From assembly GCA_037074765.1 (NCBI GenBank), contig JBAMDO010000571.1, positions 186,001 through 250,000 on the forward strand: DNA of 64,000 nucleotides. The letters run 5' to 3'. The position numbers and the translations under genes are program-made. Below, in pieces: positions 12,983 through 23,900 of the stretch. Source of the DNA: Mansonella perstans. Taxonomy: Eukaryota > Nematoda > Chromadorea > Rhabditida > Onchocercidae. Position 1 is the stretch's first letter. Each line of letters begins with the position of its first letter. The notes under the pieces are model-generated. The model made no database searches and had not been told where the DNA came from. It saw nothing but the letters and a program-made list of their open reading frames with translations.

Positions 12983-15900
12983 TTAGTTATAATCATTACT
13001 ATTAGGTGTTGGGCTTCCATTTTTCATTGGCTCATCAGATGCAGCAGCACTATTCGTACCACCACCACCATTCTCGGTAACTACCGCACTGGTATGAGAC
13101 TCATTTCTTTCCGGAGAATAAGAACGAGAACGTGCACTTCCAGAACGGCTACGTGACTTCGAACCTTCGCCTTCCTTCTTTGGTGTAGGTGAACGTGATT
13201 TCGAACCAGTACGTGAACGTGACGACCGACTACGCGAGCTGCGTGAACGCGAATTAGATCGGTGACGAGAACGGGAACGACTATAAGAATCAAGTAATCA
13301 ATTGTGTTACAAACAGTATGTAACTTAATAACAAAAACCAAATTTATATCAGAAATGTTTTTATGACAATGTTATTATATACTTTTACCTTCGACTATCT
13401 CGTCTTTCTGAATCGTCAATCAGTTTTAGCTTGCGGCCATTCACCTCCTTCCCTTGTAGCTTGTCAAGTGCCCTTTCAAGATCTTCTCGAGTTAAGAAGC
13501 ACACAGTCCTGAGAAATATGGTATTCAATAAGGTTGAGAAGTGCTGCAAGATATCAGCCATTCAAACAAGTACATGAAACAAGAACATCGAAGCAAAAAG
13601 CCTTACCCTTCATTTGGATGCTGCTTGTGTGCATCTGCAAAAGTTACCTCACCAGCGGTTCGCATTATATCTTTAAGATCCTGCAAAAAGACAACGTTAT
13701 AAAATAGAACCAGTGACAGAGAAGCAGAACAAGAAATGGACCATATACCTTCTGTTTTTAAAGAGCAAGGAAAAGCACCGACAACCATCAGATCCCTGCC
13801 ATTCAGAAAAAGTAAGTCAAAAATTGAGCTTAGTACCAAAACTATCCCAAACAGTATAATGTTCTCTTATTTGTATTATTTTCCATCTCATATCTTCTTG
13901 CTGTAGCAATTGTATTTCTAGTCTCACGTTTTTGATGCCAAACCGAACACAAGAAAATGCTGAAAATGAAGACAAAATTCCCCTTTATGAAGGAACTTTC
14001 GAACAGTGGAAACTTCGTATGATCGTCAAAAAGAGGAGAAAACTACCATGCAGTAAGCTTATCTTGGTAAATGTCAAACACCTTTTGTCTTGGTAAATGT
14101 CAAACACCTTTTGTTTCTGCGAAAGATCGAATTTATTTTTAGAGAACTGACCAGATCATGTTCTGATGTGGCCCTCACGATGCGGCAGTACACACCACTA
14201 GCCTCAACCTGCGACATCAGAACGAAACGAAACAAGCACGGAACCACGAGCCCGGGCCCGAACGCACCAATAACAAGACGCCTACGCACCAACGATAAAC
14301 CATTTTGAGCTGCACCAGCTCGCGACTACCTCCTGGCCAGGTGCCTTCACTTCGGCCTTATCTTCATGAACAAAATTAAGTGGCCATCGAACGCGCTTCA
14401 TAAGGTTAGCCAAACAATGCGCGTTCGATGCGGCAGGAAAAAAGAAAAGCTAAAAAACTAAATATTTTCCAATTTCTATTTCTTCCATGTATCAGCAACA
14501 CCTCAAACAAAGGTGTTATCAAGCAGCTGAAATTTGGCCATTTTCCCTGCTCTTCCACTGGTAATTATCAGGTTTCGTCGCGAGTGCATGGTGTGCTTCC
14601 TTCCCTTTACATATATATCACTCTCAAATAACGACGTATGCGTCAGGCAATCGTAAACAACGTTCCAACATCACGTTATCTCACCTGCCATGAACAACGA
14701 GACGAAAGGTTTTCAACAATAAGTCGATAGCGTGTCTGTTGTGGCGGACCATATCTGAAAAGACAATATTTTAGAACTAGAAAGGTCCATTAACAAGTAA
14801 AATTTTAGAAATGAAAATATACATGTAAAATGTAATCATTTGAAAAAACTAAAAAAATCCGCCGGAATTGAATAATGCAAACAAGATATGATCCACCTTG
14901 ATTCACGTCGCGGCGGAGGAAATCGATCAAAGCCACCAAATCCCATACGACTTCGAGGTCCACGGCGTGAGAACTCCAGAATCACACGTTCACCGCACAA
15001 CTCTTTTCCATTCAACTCATATACTGCATCGTCTGCGTCCCGCGGATCATCAAATTCCTACAAAACCTGTTTTATTTAAGTCATGGAGACAAGTTCAAGA
15101 AAAGCAAAAACAATCGTCAAAGTGCAACAAAAAGCGCTTCCAACTAATTTTCATGAACCATTAAACGTATCGCTCTGTCCGATATCATTATAAAGAGTAC
15201 TTGTGTATGGTTGGTTAAACAACTAATTTGAAAGATTTTGCGAAAGAAACGTCGCTCATATCTAATCTAAGCACTGTACATTCTCGATAGTTTCTTATTT
15301 AATAAGAAATATAAATTTCTTAAAGTTTATTATTTACATTTCATTATAGTTCATGTTTTATGAACTGAAGAAGCATTATTTCATTGTAACAGTAATAATA
15401 AACTTTAAGATCGCAAATAAACAAATAAGCTACGCATTATACACTAAATAGAAGTCAGATGGAGCAATTGAAACAACAGAGACTACGATTTAATAAATTC
15501 AATGAATTTCCATGAACATTAACAAAATTTTGTCGTTCAGTAACACCGAATATAGAAACAGAGCAATAATGCGGAAAGACTTGAATATGCCATCAGTGTT
15601 AATCCATGCGACTTGTAGGTTAACTATGATCCGTAAATCATCATCATATGAAAGCTCTTTTAGTCGACTTGTAGCTATCAATTTCTAAGCCAATCAAAGT
15701 TAAGCTTATATATAACTAAACAATGTACAAAAATATATATGTTGAAACGGTTTTACAAAAAGTTAGTAAGCTGGATTCTACGTATTCTACGTATAAACGC
15801 TACTTTTGAACACGCATTATCCATAAGAAGTTGATGTGCATATGTAGTAAGCTACACATTATGTGAATTATGCAGAAATATATGATAAGTCTCTACTTTT

Positions 15901-16597
15901 CTAATTGCACAGAATAATTAGAAGAAATGCCAATTTCTAAGCTAATCAAAGTTAAGCTTATATATAACTAAACAATGTACAAAAATATATATGTTGAATC
16001 ACTTTTACAAAAATTAGTAAACTGGATTCTACTTATTCTACGTATAAACGCTATTTTGAACATGTGTTATCCATAAGAAGTTGATTTTTTGAACACGTAC
16101 TATCACGTATTATTTTGAAATACGTATTATTCATGTGCAGTAAGCTACATATTAAGTGAATTATGCAGTAAAGCCTGTACTTTTCTAACTGCACAAAATA
16201 ATTAGAAGAAATGTCAGTTCATGGAGATGTTAATTGTCTTCAAGATTCTCTTAGACTGTAAGCGAATAAGCTTATTGAAGGGAAAAACGGAATGAAATGA
16301 AACACAATTAGTTGTATCACTTTTAAAGTTTCATCATTTTTTTAAAGTTCTTTATCACGTTTTATCACTTTAATGAATATAATTTGAAAATCAAAGAAAA
16401 GGATTTGTCACTTTAAAAACAAAAAAGATTTGTAACTTTAAAAAAAAAAAGCCCATATGACTTACCACAAAACCGAAACCATTCTTTAGAACAATATCAC
16501 GTATACGTCCGTAACCACGAAAGAAATGTTCGATATCACGCTCAGATGCCCTGTAGGACAGACGTCCTACGTAAACACGTGCGCTCATGTTGCTCAT
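12983..16597 (-). CDS. SR splicing factor with two RRMs (SRSF4/5/6 type)
   Basis: Coding exons on the minus strand: 16597-16466, 15057-14897, 14754-14685, 13680-13607, 13508-13389, 13280-12983; 284 residues. RRM1 begins with [13 protein letters not shown] and carries [18 protein letters not shown] (RNP1 equivalent). A Gly/Arg/Pro linker leads to RRM2 with [17 protein letters not shown], the SWQDLKD pseudo-RRM signature of two-RRM SR proteins. From about residue 184 an RS domain runs as [15 protein letters not shown], followed by a Gly/Ser/Asn-rich tail. The protein should act in the nucleus in splice-site selection. The start is the ATG at 16597; a second in-frame ATG lies three codons on. 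An acceptor-like TTCAG at 16630-16628 could join a 5' UTR exon or a spliced leader. It corresponds to C. elegans rsp-1 or rsp-2; I cannot choose between them. Confidence 0.93.
14062..14113. repeat. perfect 26-bp tandem duplication
   Basis: Two identical adjacent copies of a 26-base unit starting tcttggtaaatgtc, in intron 3 of the SR-protein gene, next to the G+C-rich island. Confidence 0.9.
14160..14430. other. G+C-rich, hairpin-forming island in SR-protein intron 3
   Basis: In a very A+T-rich intron this stretch is markedly G+C-rich and contains two perfect inverted repeats: 14160-14169 with 14214-14223 (10 bp), and 14385-14396 with 14419-14430 (12 bp, 22-base loop). Between them lies a cccgggccc core. 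It is probably a structured RNA element of the pre-mRNA; regulatory splicing of SR genes through intronic elements is well known in animals, but a role here is inference. Confidence 0.5.
15679..16213. repeat. imperfect tandem duplication of about 250-280 bp
   Basis: Copy A (15679-15930) and copy B (15931-16213) share long blocks: caatttctaagc at the start, then the aagttaagcttatatataac block, the agaagttgat block, and a common gaagaaatg end. Copy B has a small internal insertion around 16085-16130. It lies in SR-protein intron 1. Confidence 0.85.
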
Positions 16598-16626
16598 TGT
16601 TGCCAACTTATCCAATGAATGTATAT

Positions 16627-16630
16627 CCTG
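16627..16630 (-). promoter_or_regulatory. candidate trans-splice (or 5' UTR) acceptor of the SR-protein gene
   Basis: On the minus strand a pyrimidine-rich run ending TTCAG stands about 30 bases before the start codon at 16597. It could receive a spliced leader or join an upstream leader exon. Confidence 0.4.
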
Positions 16631-17093
16631 AAGACGAAAAATGTTTCAACGATAAAACTCAATTTGCAACGCAACCGCGTACGCTCTCAAACCATTTCAA
16701 ATTAGGCTAAGTTCACAATGATTCTTGCAATGATTAGGAAGGAATGCACTTTTTCGCAATTCCAGAGAAAAAGAGACAAATAGAGATGTGAAAAAAGAGA
16801 GAAACAGCAAAAAAGAGTATTAATTGTAGAGTGAGTAACTGTGACATTCTTCGAAATAGCATTAAACAGAGTATGTTAGTTTAAGCAAAAGACAAATACG
16901 AAATAGCGCGTAACGAAAGTAGACGCAGAGAAATAGGGCAGTGTCCTTACAGTGTTGCAGATTTTGGCATGGAACCAAGAGAAATCGACAGATTTCCAAG
17001 TTAATGGTAGATATAAAGGCAAGTAGCCAAAGGTCAAAGGCAACCGCTTGACAGAATATATAATAATAGGGCGGCATTTAGTTAGGATATTAG

Positions 17094-17333
17094 AGGTCAT
17101 CCTGGAATAGATCATCCTGGAGTAGGTCATCCTGGAATAGATCATCCTGGAGTAGGTCATCCTGGAATAGATCATCCTGGAGTAGGTCATCCTGGAATAG
17201 ATCATCCTGGAGCAGTGATGGAACAGTTCATTCTGGAATAGTAATGGAACAGTTCATCCTGGAACAGGTCATCCTGGAACAGTGATGGAACAGTTCATCC
17301 TGGAACAGTGATGGAACAGTTCATCCTGGAACT
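17094..17333. repeat. minisatellite, 15-bp unit grading into a 26-bp unit
   Basis: From 17094 to about 17213 there are eight 15-bp units alternating aggtcatcctggaat and agatcatcctggagt (a 30-bp higher-order unit). From there to about 17333 the array becomes units like cagtgatggaacagttcatc. It ends about 55 bases before the OSGEPL1 start codon. Confidence 0.92.
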
Positions 17334-17383
17334 GTGCTAGGACGTTGACGACAGTCACTGTTTTCACTATTTGTACTACATTT

Positions 17384-17386
17384 CAG
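17384..17386 (+). promoter_or_regulatory. candidate spliced-leader acceptor of OSGEPL1
   Basis: TTTCAG ends three bases before the ATG at 17390, the usual position for spliced-leader addition in nematodes. Confidence 0.5.
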
Positions 17387-17389
17387 GAT

Positions 17390-20029
17390 ATGAATACGAA
17401 GCAGGCTGTCGTCAATGTTTTATGCAAAGCAATTTCGGCACGCCACAACATTTTGTGTTCGCGCAGCAAACATTGCAGAGGAGTTGTTACTGTTATGGGC
17501 ATTGAAACCAGGCAGTTTTTTTTTAGCCAGTAGCAAATTTTGAAAGCCTAGGCTTTTGTTTCAAAAATTAGATTACAACGAGTTCAATTTGAAGAAAATT
17601 CAACCAAAGTGTCAAGTCTCTCTTTTGCATCTTAGTATGTTATTGTTTTTTACGAATTCCTTTATTTGGCTGCAGTCTTTTAGCTTTCATTCATTTTTTG
17701 TTCTCGGCCTAGTTACAAAAGATAGAGCTACAGATAGCAGAACTTTTGTGAGTTTAAAAGCTCAGTAGTGGGGATAGTTAAAATTTTTCATACCTCACTA
17801 CTCTCTCTAATAATGAATTTGAGGTCAGTTGTGATGATACAGCAGTGTGTATTCTGAATAGTAGCAAGAAGATTCTCAGTTCTCGTCGTTATGCCAATCG
17901 TGAATTACAGAAAAGGTTTGGAGGAATCTGTCCAGCTGTAGTTGCTGATCAGGTACATTATTTCGATCGATATGTTTCGTGTTTTCTAAACCTTCTGAAA
18001 AAAAGAAAAAAAAAAAAAAAACCCAAAAACTAATTTATTGAATTAAAGAAACGATAGTTTAGATTCCAAATACGAGTCCGAGTTTATTATTTGAAACATT
18101 TTGTATTTCAAAGCAAAATAGATGATATTATATGTCAGTAAATTATCTGTATTTTTAACACTAATCGAAAATATTAATAGCATCGTTCATACATCGATTT
18201 GTTTGTTGACGAGTGCTTAGATGAAAGTCACGTACGACTTTGCAATCTGGACGGTGTAGCAGTGACAACACGACCTGGTTTAATTATTTCTCTTCGAGTG
18301 GGTGCTGAAAAAGCTCTCTCTTTAGCAAGGTATATTGTAATGTTTGTGGATTTTTCTGGGCTTTAAAGTAGGCAATATAAATCTTGCGGACATATATCTT
18401 TTTGTTGTAAATTATGGATGCTTTTGAGATATTGTGAAACTTCGTTTCTGAAAATTTACTATAATTTGCCAATGTGTGTTAGGAAAGGCTGCATACCGCT
18501 TATACCAGTTCATCACATGCAAGCTCATGCAACAGTTGCTACTTTGATGAAACAGTTGGCTTACCCTTATGTATCTGTTCTCATTTCTGGTGGGCATTCA
18601 ATAATATCTGTAACTAACGGACCAGATGACTTTGAAGTTCTGCTGACCAGTACATCCGGTAGTCCTGGCGAATGTATGGATAAAATTAGTCGAGCGCTTA
18701 ATTTTGAGGAACCAGAACTGCATGAATTACATCCGGGAGCTGCTCTGGAAGTGATGGCATCGAGGTACGCTTTAACGGTCTTTATTGTGAATTTCACTCT
18801 TCTGTAAAAAAAATTGACTTCTGCAAATAAAACAGTGCTTTTCATTGAAATGCTTATACTTAGATCCTCTGTGAACGGCTACAATCGGTATTCAATTGAT
18901 GTAAATAAAATTGTAAAAATGGCTTTGCATTTCAATTTCTCATGGATCAAGAGTTCATACTTGGTAATGATTTCAAGGCAACGCATTCTCAATGTTCCTG
19001 ATTTTTGTGCAAGCGTTCAGGTATTGATAGCCATAAATTTTCTAGTTCTGTAGTTTTTTCCTTGTTGTTACTGTAAGGAATTGCAAAGAATCATTTCCCA
19101 TTGATGTTTTACTAGTTGCATCCGTTGTTTAAAGAATATGTTTTCAGCATTCTGTCGCAGAATACTTGGCCCAGAAACTAAATTGTTGCTTGCAGTACTT
19201 GAACGATTCTGATAAGGTTTCACTGTATTCAAACTGCTGATTCCAAAATGTGTGTAGGAGTAATCATAGAGTGTTTTGTATTCGATGTTGTCAAACTTAA
19301 TTTAAATTTGATTGTTATTGAACTTAATTCACTTTGTTAGATTTAATTCAGAGCTGGATTTAATTGATTTGGCTGAGATGCCTTGAAGCTGTTTCATTTC
19401 ATTATAAAACTTCGCCTTTTTCCAAGGTAATTATTGCATCATTGCAGATTCCACTTCGTAATCGGTTGGTTTTCGTATCTGGTGGTGTTGCTTCGAACAA
19501 GTATGTATTGGCCAGATTAGGTGATGTTTGTGGATTTCATGGCTACAGTCTTTGTGCTCCTTCACAGTTTTATTGTTGCGATAATGCAGAAATGATAGCA
19601 TGGAATGGTATACAATTGCTAGCAAAAGGGCAAGTTATTCAGATTTTGTGGTGGGTAATTTACAGGACAGCAAAGTTGTAAGTGAATTTTATTAACAAAT
19701 AATTGATGTGCAATAATCCAAGAATTATGGCGAAATGCCGCATATGTATATCACACATGAGATGATGAATTCTTACTCAGATAAATCTATCCACTAATTG
19801 TTTCTTCGTTGTTTATCGTTCTTTTAGTATTTATGATGCTGTCCTATAGTTTTCTTTTTTTAGAGCAGCTTCTGTTATATCACCTGATAAGTTACCTGCA
19901 AGTATCTTGGTTTCATCGCGATCTCCTATTGGTGTTGATATTTCTCCAGATCTTCAAAAATATCTAGGTATGTCTAGCGAAACTTCAGTGGAAGCAGCAG
20001 AGAGGCGTAATATTTCATCTAAGTTATAA
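17390..20029 (+). CDS. OSGEPL1: mitochondrial tRNA N6-adenosine threonylcarbamoyltransferase
   Basis: Exons: 17390-17511, 17829-17952, 18181-18329, 18483-18764, 18864-19020, 19148-19216, 19448-19629, 19864-20029; 416 residues, close to the human protein. It belongs to the Kae1/TsaD/Qri7 family, which transfers threonylcarbamoyl to A37 of ANN-decoding tRNAs. Seen are GIETSCDDTAV (37-47), the metal-binding HMQAH (His143, His147), LISGGHS, the SGSPGECMDKISR loop and VSGGVASNKY. The first 35 residues are basic with no acidic residue, fitting a mitochondrial presequence, so this is the OSGEPL1/Qri7 branch and not cytosolic OSGEP. Introns 1 and 7 appear to use GC donors, needed to rebuild the conserved IETSCDD and the spacing before PIGVDIS. 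An AATAAA lies at 20221-20226. It converges on unc-76. Confidence 0.93.
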
Positions 20030-20978
20030 ACCGCAGTGTAATTATATTTTCTGGAATACAGAGACGAAGATGCATATTTGAACAACGCTATCCGAGCGAA
20101 TCAAGATTCAGTGATCCTGCTGACAAAAGATGATTGAAAACAAAACGTGAATTTTATCGTTAACTACATTGAGAAATTGTTACATTGCAGCTGCTGTTTA
20201 TTGTGGAGACTAAATCTCCCAATAAAAAAAGAGTGATAAGCTTAGATTTACCTTGTACATAATGTTTACAGTTACCGAAAAATGATATTTAGTTCGAGGT
20301 TTTTCTTCAATTTAAAATTCTTGAAATAAAATTCAACTTACTGGAGTAGAGACTCAATACTTAAGGTATAAGGCACTAAGTTCCATTTGGTTTATATATT
20401 TTAAGAATCAGTATGAGATCAATACAAAATACAAATATGAAGACAATGCAAAAATCTCATATAAAATGCATGCAGAAAAACATAAAGTAATGCTTATAAG
20501 GATTAAGTAGTAATGCTTTAAATGTGCTTATTCAAAAGCGGCAATAGGGTATGATTATGCTCACAATTTGTACATCGAAAAAAAAATTGAAAAGAATTAT
20601 GGAAATCCTGCAACAGCTAATGTCCTTGGCAATCATTTATCTTTAAAGTTATGAAGTCGGACAAAGAATTTTATATGACATTGAAATTAATTCATGGAGG
20701 TAATGTCTTTCTTTGTTTCCACTTTTTTTTTTTCAATTTAAAACTATAAAATCTCAAGAAGTTTAATAAAGTAATTTCCCAAAGCATTTTGAGATTTTTC
20801 GATCAATGAATATGATGAGATATGAATTACCAAAATTATAAGCAAAAAACAAAAACAATTACACATACTGTTGTATGGGTATATAGGCATAAAGAGAAAT
20901 ATGAAAAGCAGCAGTAGCAGGAGCTGTAACTGTGTATAACCGTGTGTAAATCAGTAGCATTTTGCTTTAATTCTCACT
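20030..20978. other. convergent intergenic region, OSGEPL1 and unc-76
   Basis: A+T-rich 3' UTR sequence for both genes, with the OSGEPL1 poly(A) signal at 20221-20226. No gene seen. Confidence 0.6.
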
Positions 20979-23900
20979 TTAACCAGCCAAATCCGTGACA
21001 ACTGAAGATGACGCTGATGGGCACAACACTGAAATAATCCACAAAAAACCGTTTTATCCTTTCACTAATTACTAACCTGAATTAAATAGTGTTGTTGTTG
21101 TTGTTTACACTACGGCACATGAATCACAGAAAAAAGATTCAAATTTATCGAAGGTAAATGAAATTCTGAAATATATTTAAAATTTTGCCAAGAAAATCTA
21201 TAACTGGTTTACGAAAATCGAACTTGACAGCTGAACCGGAAATTTTACCAGTTAAAATATAGTCAGTGAGCATGCTTGGTACGGCGGGATTGTCGTCATT
21301 AATTGCTCGTAACACTGAAATTATTCTCGATTACAGTAATAGCACAGTAACTATTATTTCTTCAAATGAACTAGGGAAAAACTGTCTTTGCCAGTCAATA
21401 CTACTTGGAATAAAGCAATAAGATGAAAAATGTGAAATTGCCTATAATTGAAAAAAGTTTGGAACTTTTATGATAGCAATCACAGCAAGCAGTAATGCTA
21501 CACGACAAGAGAATGCATTGTACAATAGATAATACAATATATTTAGTTCTTTTTTTTATATTTAATTTTTTTTTTTAATATTTAGCTCTTAGTTTTAGCA
21601 ACTAAGCAGTAATAAGGAAAAGAAAATGCAAAAGATAAAGGAAAGAATTAAAATTGAAGTAAAATGATCACATTTGATAAGCGCCATCAGTGTATTCATG
21701 TCTATAGAAATACAATTTTCATCGTACGGAATTGTCGCTGTCATATACTGCAAAAAAAATACATTCTGAATTTTTAAAATTTTTTGGGAAAATTAATATC
21801 ATAAAAAATGAAACTAACAATTTTTACAATGCAGCTTTATGATGTAAAATAGTTTAACATAGTCTTACATGCGCCTTCTATTACAAATGTTTGCATTGAG
21901 ATGAACATATAATAATTCCCTCAAATCAACGATTAAAGAGGCAAATTTCATAGCAGTTACACTAAATCATCTGATCTGCTGTGTACTGCGTAAATTTATA
22001 TGAAATTAATACCCTATTACAGCAATGAAAATAGTACACCTATAGCAAAATACCGATACAACTCTTCTAAACCAATTAAAATGTACGATATCAAAAACAT
22101 GAAACTACACTCAGATCTATAGATCTCATTCAGAATTAAAGCAAAAAATTTTCATCTCTAAATTAAAAATTCGATAAAATCAGTAACAAAGAATGCTTGC
22201 ATCTAAATCTATTACAAATGCAACTTTTAACCTGTGGCAACTGTGATGAATCAGTTTTCATCGGTTTACGTTTTCGCTCATTGGTGAAGTGTCTTCGGCG
22301 ATTCTGTATGGATAAAAGCAACGATATGAATGTATTTTTCATTTCCTTCTCATACTCTAATTCATCGCGATGCGCCAATTGCTCAACCAGACTGTCATTA
22401 TAAACCTAAAGAAAAATAATATTAAAGGAAACGTGTAATTCTAACGGTGATGAATGTCAAGGAAAACGTGTAATTCTAACAGTGATGAATGCCAAGGAAA
22501 ACGTGTAATTCTAATGGTGATGAATGCTATTATTTAATTTTACTTTCAGAAAGATGATTGAAATTCTGATGCATTCTAGAGCTTGCAAAAAATACTTCCA
22601 TAGATGTTCTGTCTTTGATAACTATTGTAATTAATTTGACTATTTTACATCGCTTGCTATCATTTTTTATCTTTTGAATATAAATCGACTTCACACGAAA
22701 CATATCAATTTTTACTTGTATGAGTTGTTCCATTTCAGCACTCAGAGCAAGCAATCTGCTATAGGAAAATGATTCCAAATCTGAAATTTCAAATATTTAA
22801 ACTACAAACAGATTGTTCAAGTAAAGGAATTGAAAAAAATTTGAAAATTGAAATCTTATACAGGAAGACACAAATAATAATGATGAAGCATGGGTAAGTA
22901 ACGAATGAATTAACAGAAATTTAAGTAATATCGCACAAAATGATGATAAAAGATCAAAAGTCACAATTAATCGCACTTCCTTTAAGAAGGAATTTATTTT
23001 CCAAAACATCTTTTTTTGAATAATGATAGAACCAAGAGTTTGATACACTGATAAATAAGTGCAGCAACATTTAGCCTTAGGAGCCAAAGGTCATAAAAAA
23101 AAAAGCATGCTTCGAGAAATTTGGCAATTGATGAACATAATAAGAAAAGGTTTCATCTTTAAATTAGGTGACTTTAAAATCTATTCAAATTGAAATTAAT
23201 CAAAGATATCATAAAAAAGCTTCCGAAATTAATTTGTAATATTCCAATTTCTTCTCTAGAAAACTCATTGTTTTTATCGTGTTGCTACTTTAATTCAAAA
23301 AAAAGGATTTATCTGACTCCAGAGCTATTTAATACAGCAGAATAAATCCATTTCATTCTTTTCCGCAGCAGTTAAAAATACATCTCATTCAGAAGTGCTA
23401 CCTTCTAACAAAGGGAAATGTTGAATAACTATTATCAGAAGCTCAAAAACAATTTTTCGCAGCATAGGTATCAAACAAATTGTTTTGTGGACAATTTAGT
23501 TATCATGTTCCAAAAATTTAACCAGCTAGGAAAATTATAATACTAATTTTTTTAAGTTCAAATTTATAATTATTTGATAACTTTTACAGAAATATATTTT
23601 CTTACATAAAAACTATCATGCACTTTATAAAATTCATACTCATCATGCACTAAAATTTATTCTTACTTTCAGAATTCGACGTAATGGCAACAGCCTGTCG
23701 CAGTTTGATATCCATATCGTATTGTCCGTTTGGTAGTGGTGAACGCATTGACGAATACATACTATCCATCGATTCCATAGTACGATCAGTCATCATCGAT
23801 CCAGAAAAATCACACGACTGAAAATTGTTAGTGAATTTCTACTATTTCTACAACAGCTGTGCCGAGCGCACTTATTATTTGTTCAGTCTAATGATTTGCA

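Larger units (their letters stand above)
16598..17389. other. divergent intergenic region, SR protein and OSGEPL1
   Basis: About 790 bases between two head-to-head start codons, expected to hold both promoters. It contains the 15-bp minisatellite at 17094-17333. No other gene seen. Confidence 0.6.

Noticed and set aside
14090..14308. Open frames on both strands across the G+C-rich SR intron island
   Set aside because: High G+C lowers stop frequency on both strands; neither frame resembles a protein. The region is better explained as an intronic RNA element.
14160..14430. Bacterial endosymbiont (Wolbachia) insertion in the SR-protein intron
   Set aside because: The island is G+C-rich while Wolbachia DNA is A+T-rich, and no bacterial gene fragment is visible.
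16876..17205. 109-codon minus-strand frame with repeating MTYSRMIYSR
   Set aside because: It is the translation of the 15-bp minisatellite, whose unit is a multiple of three, not a protein gene.
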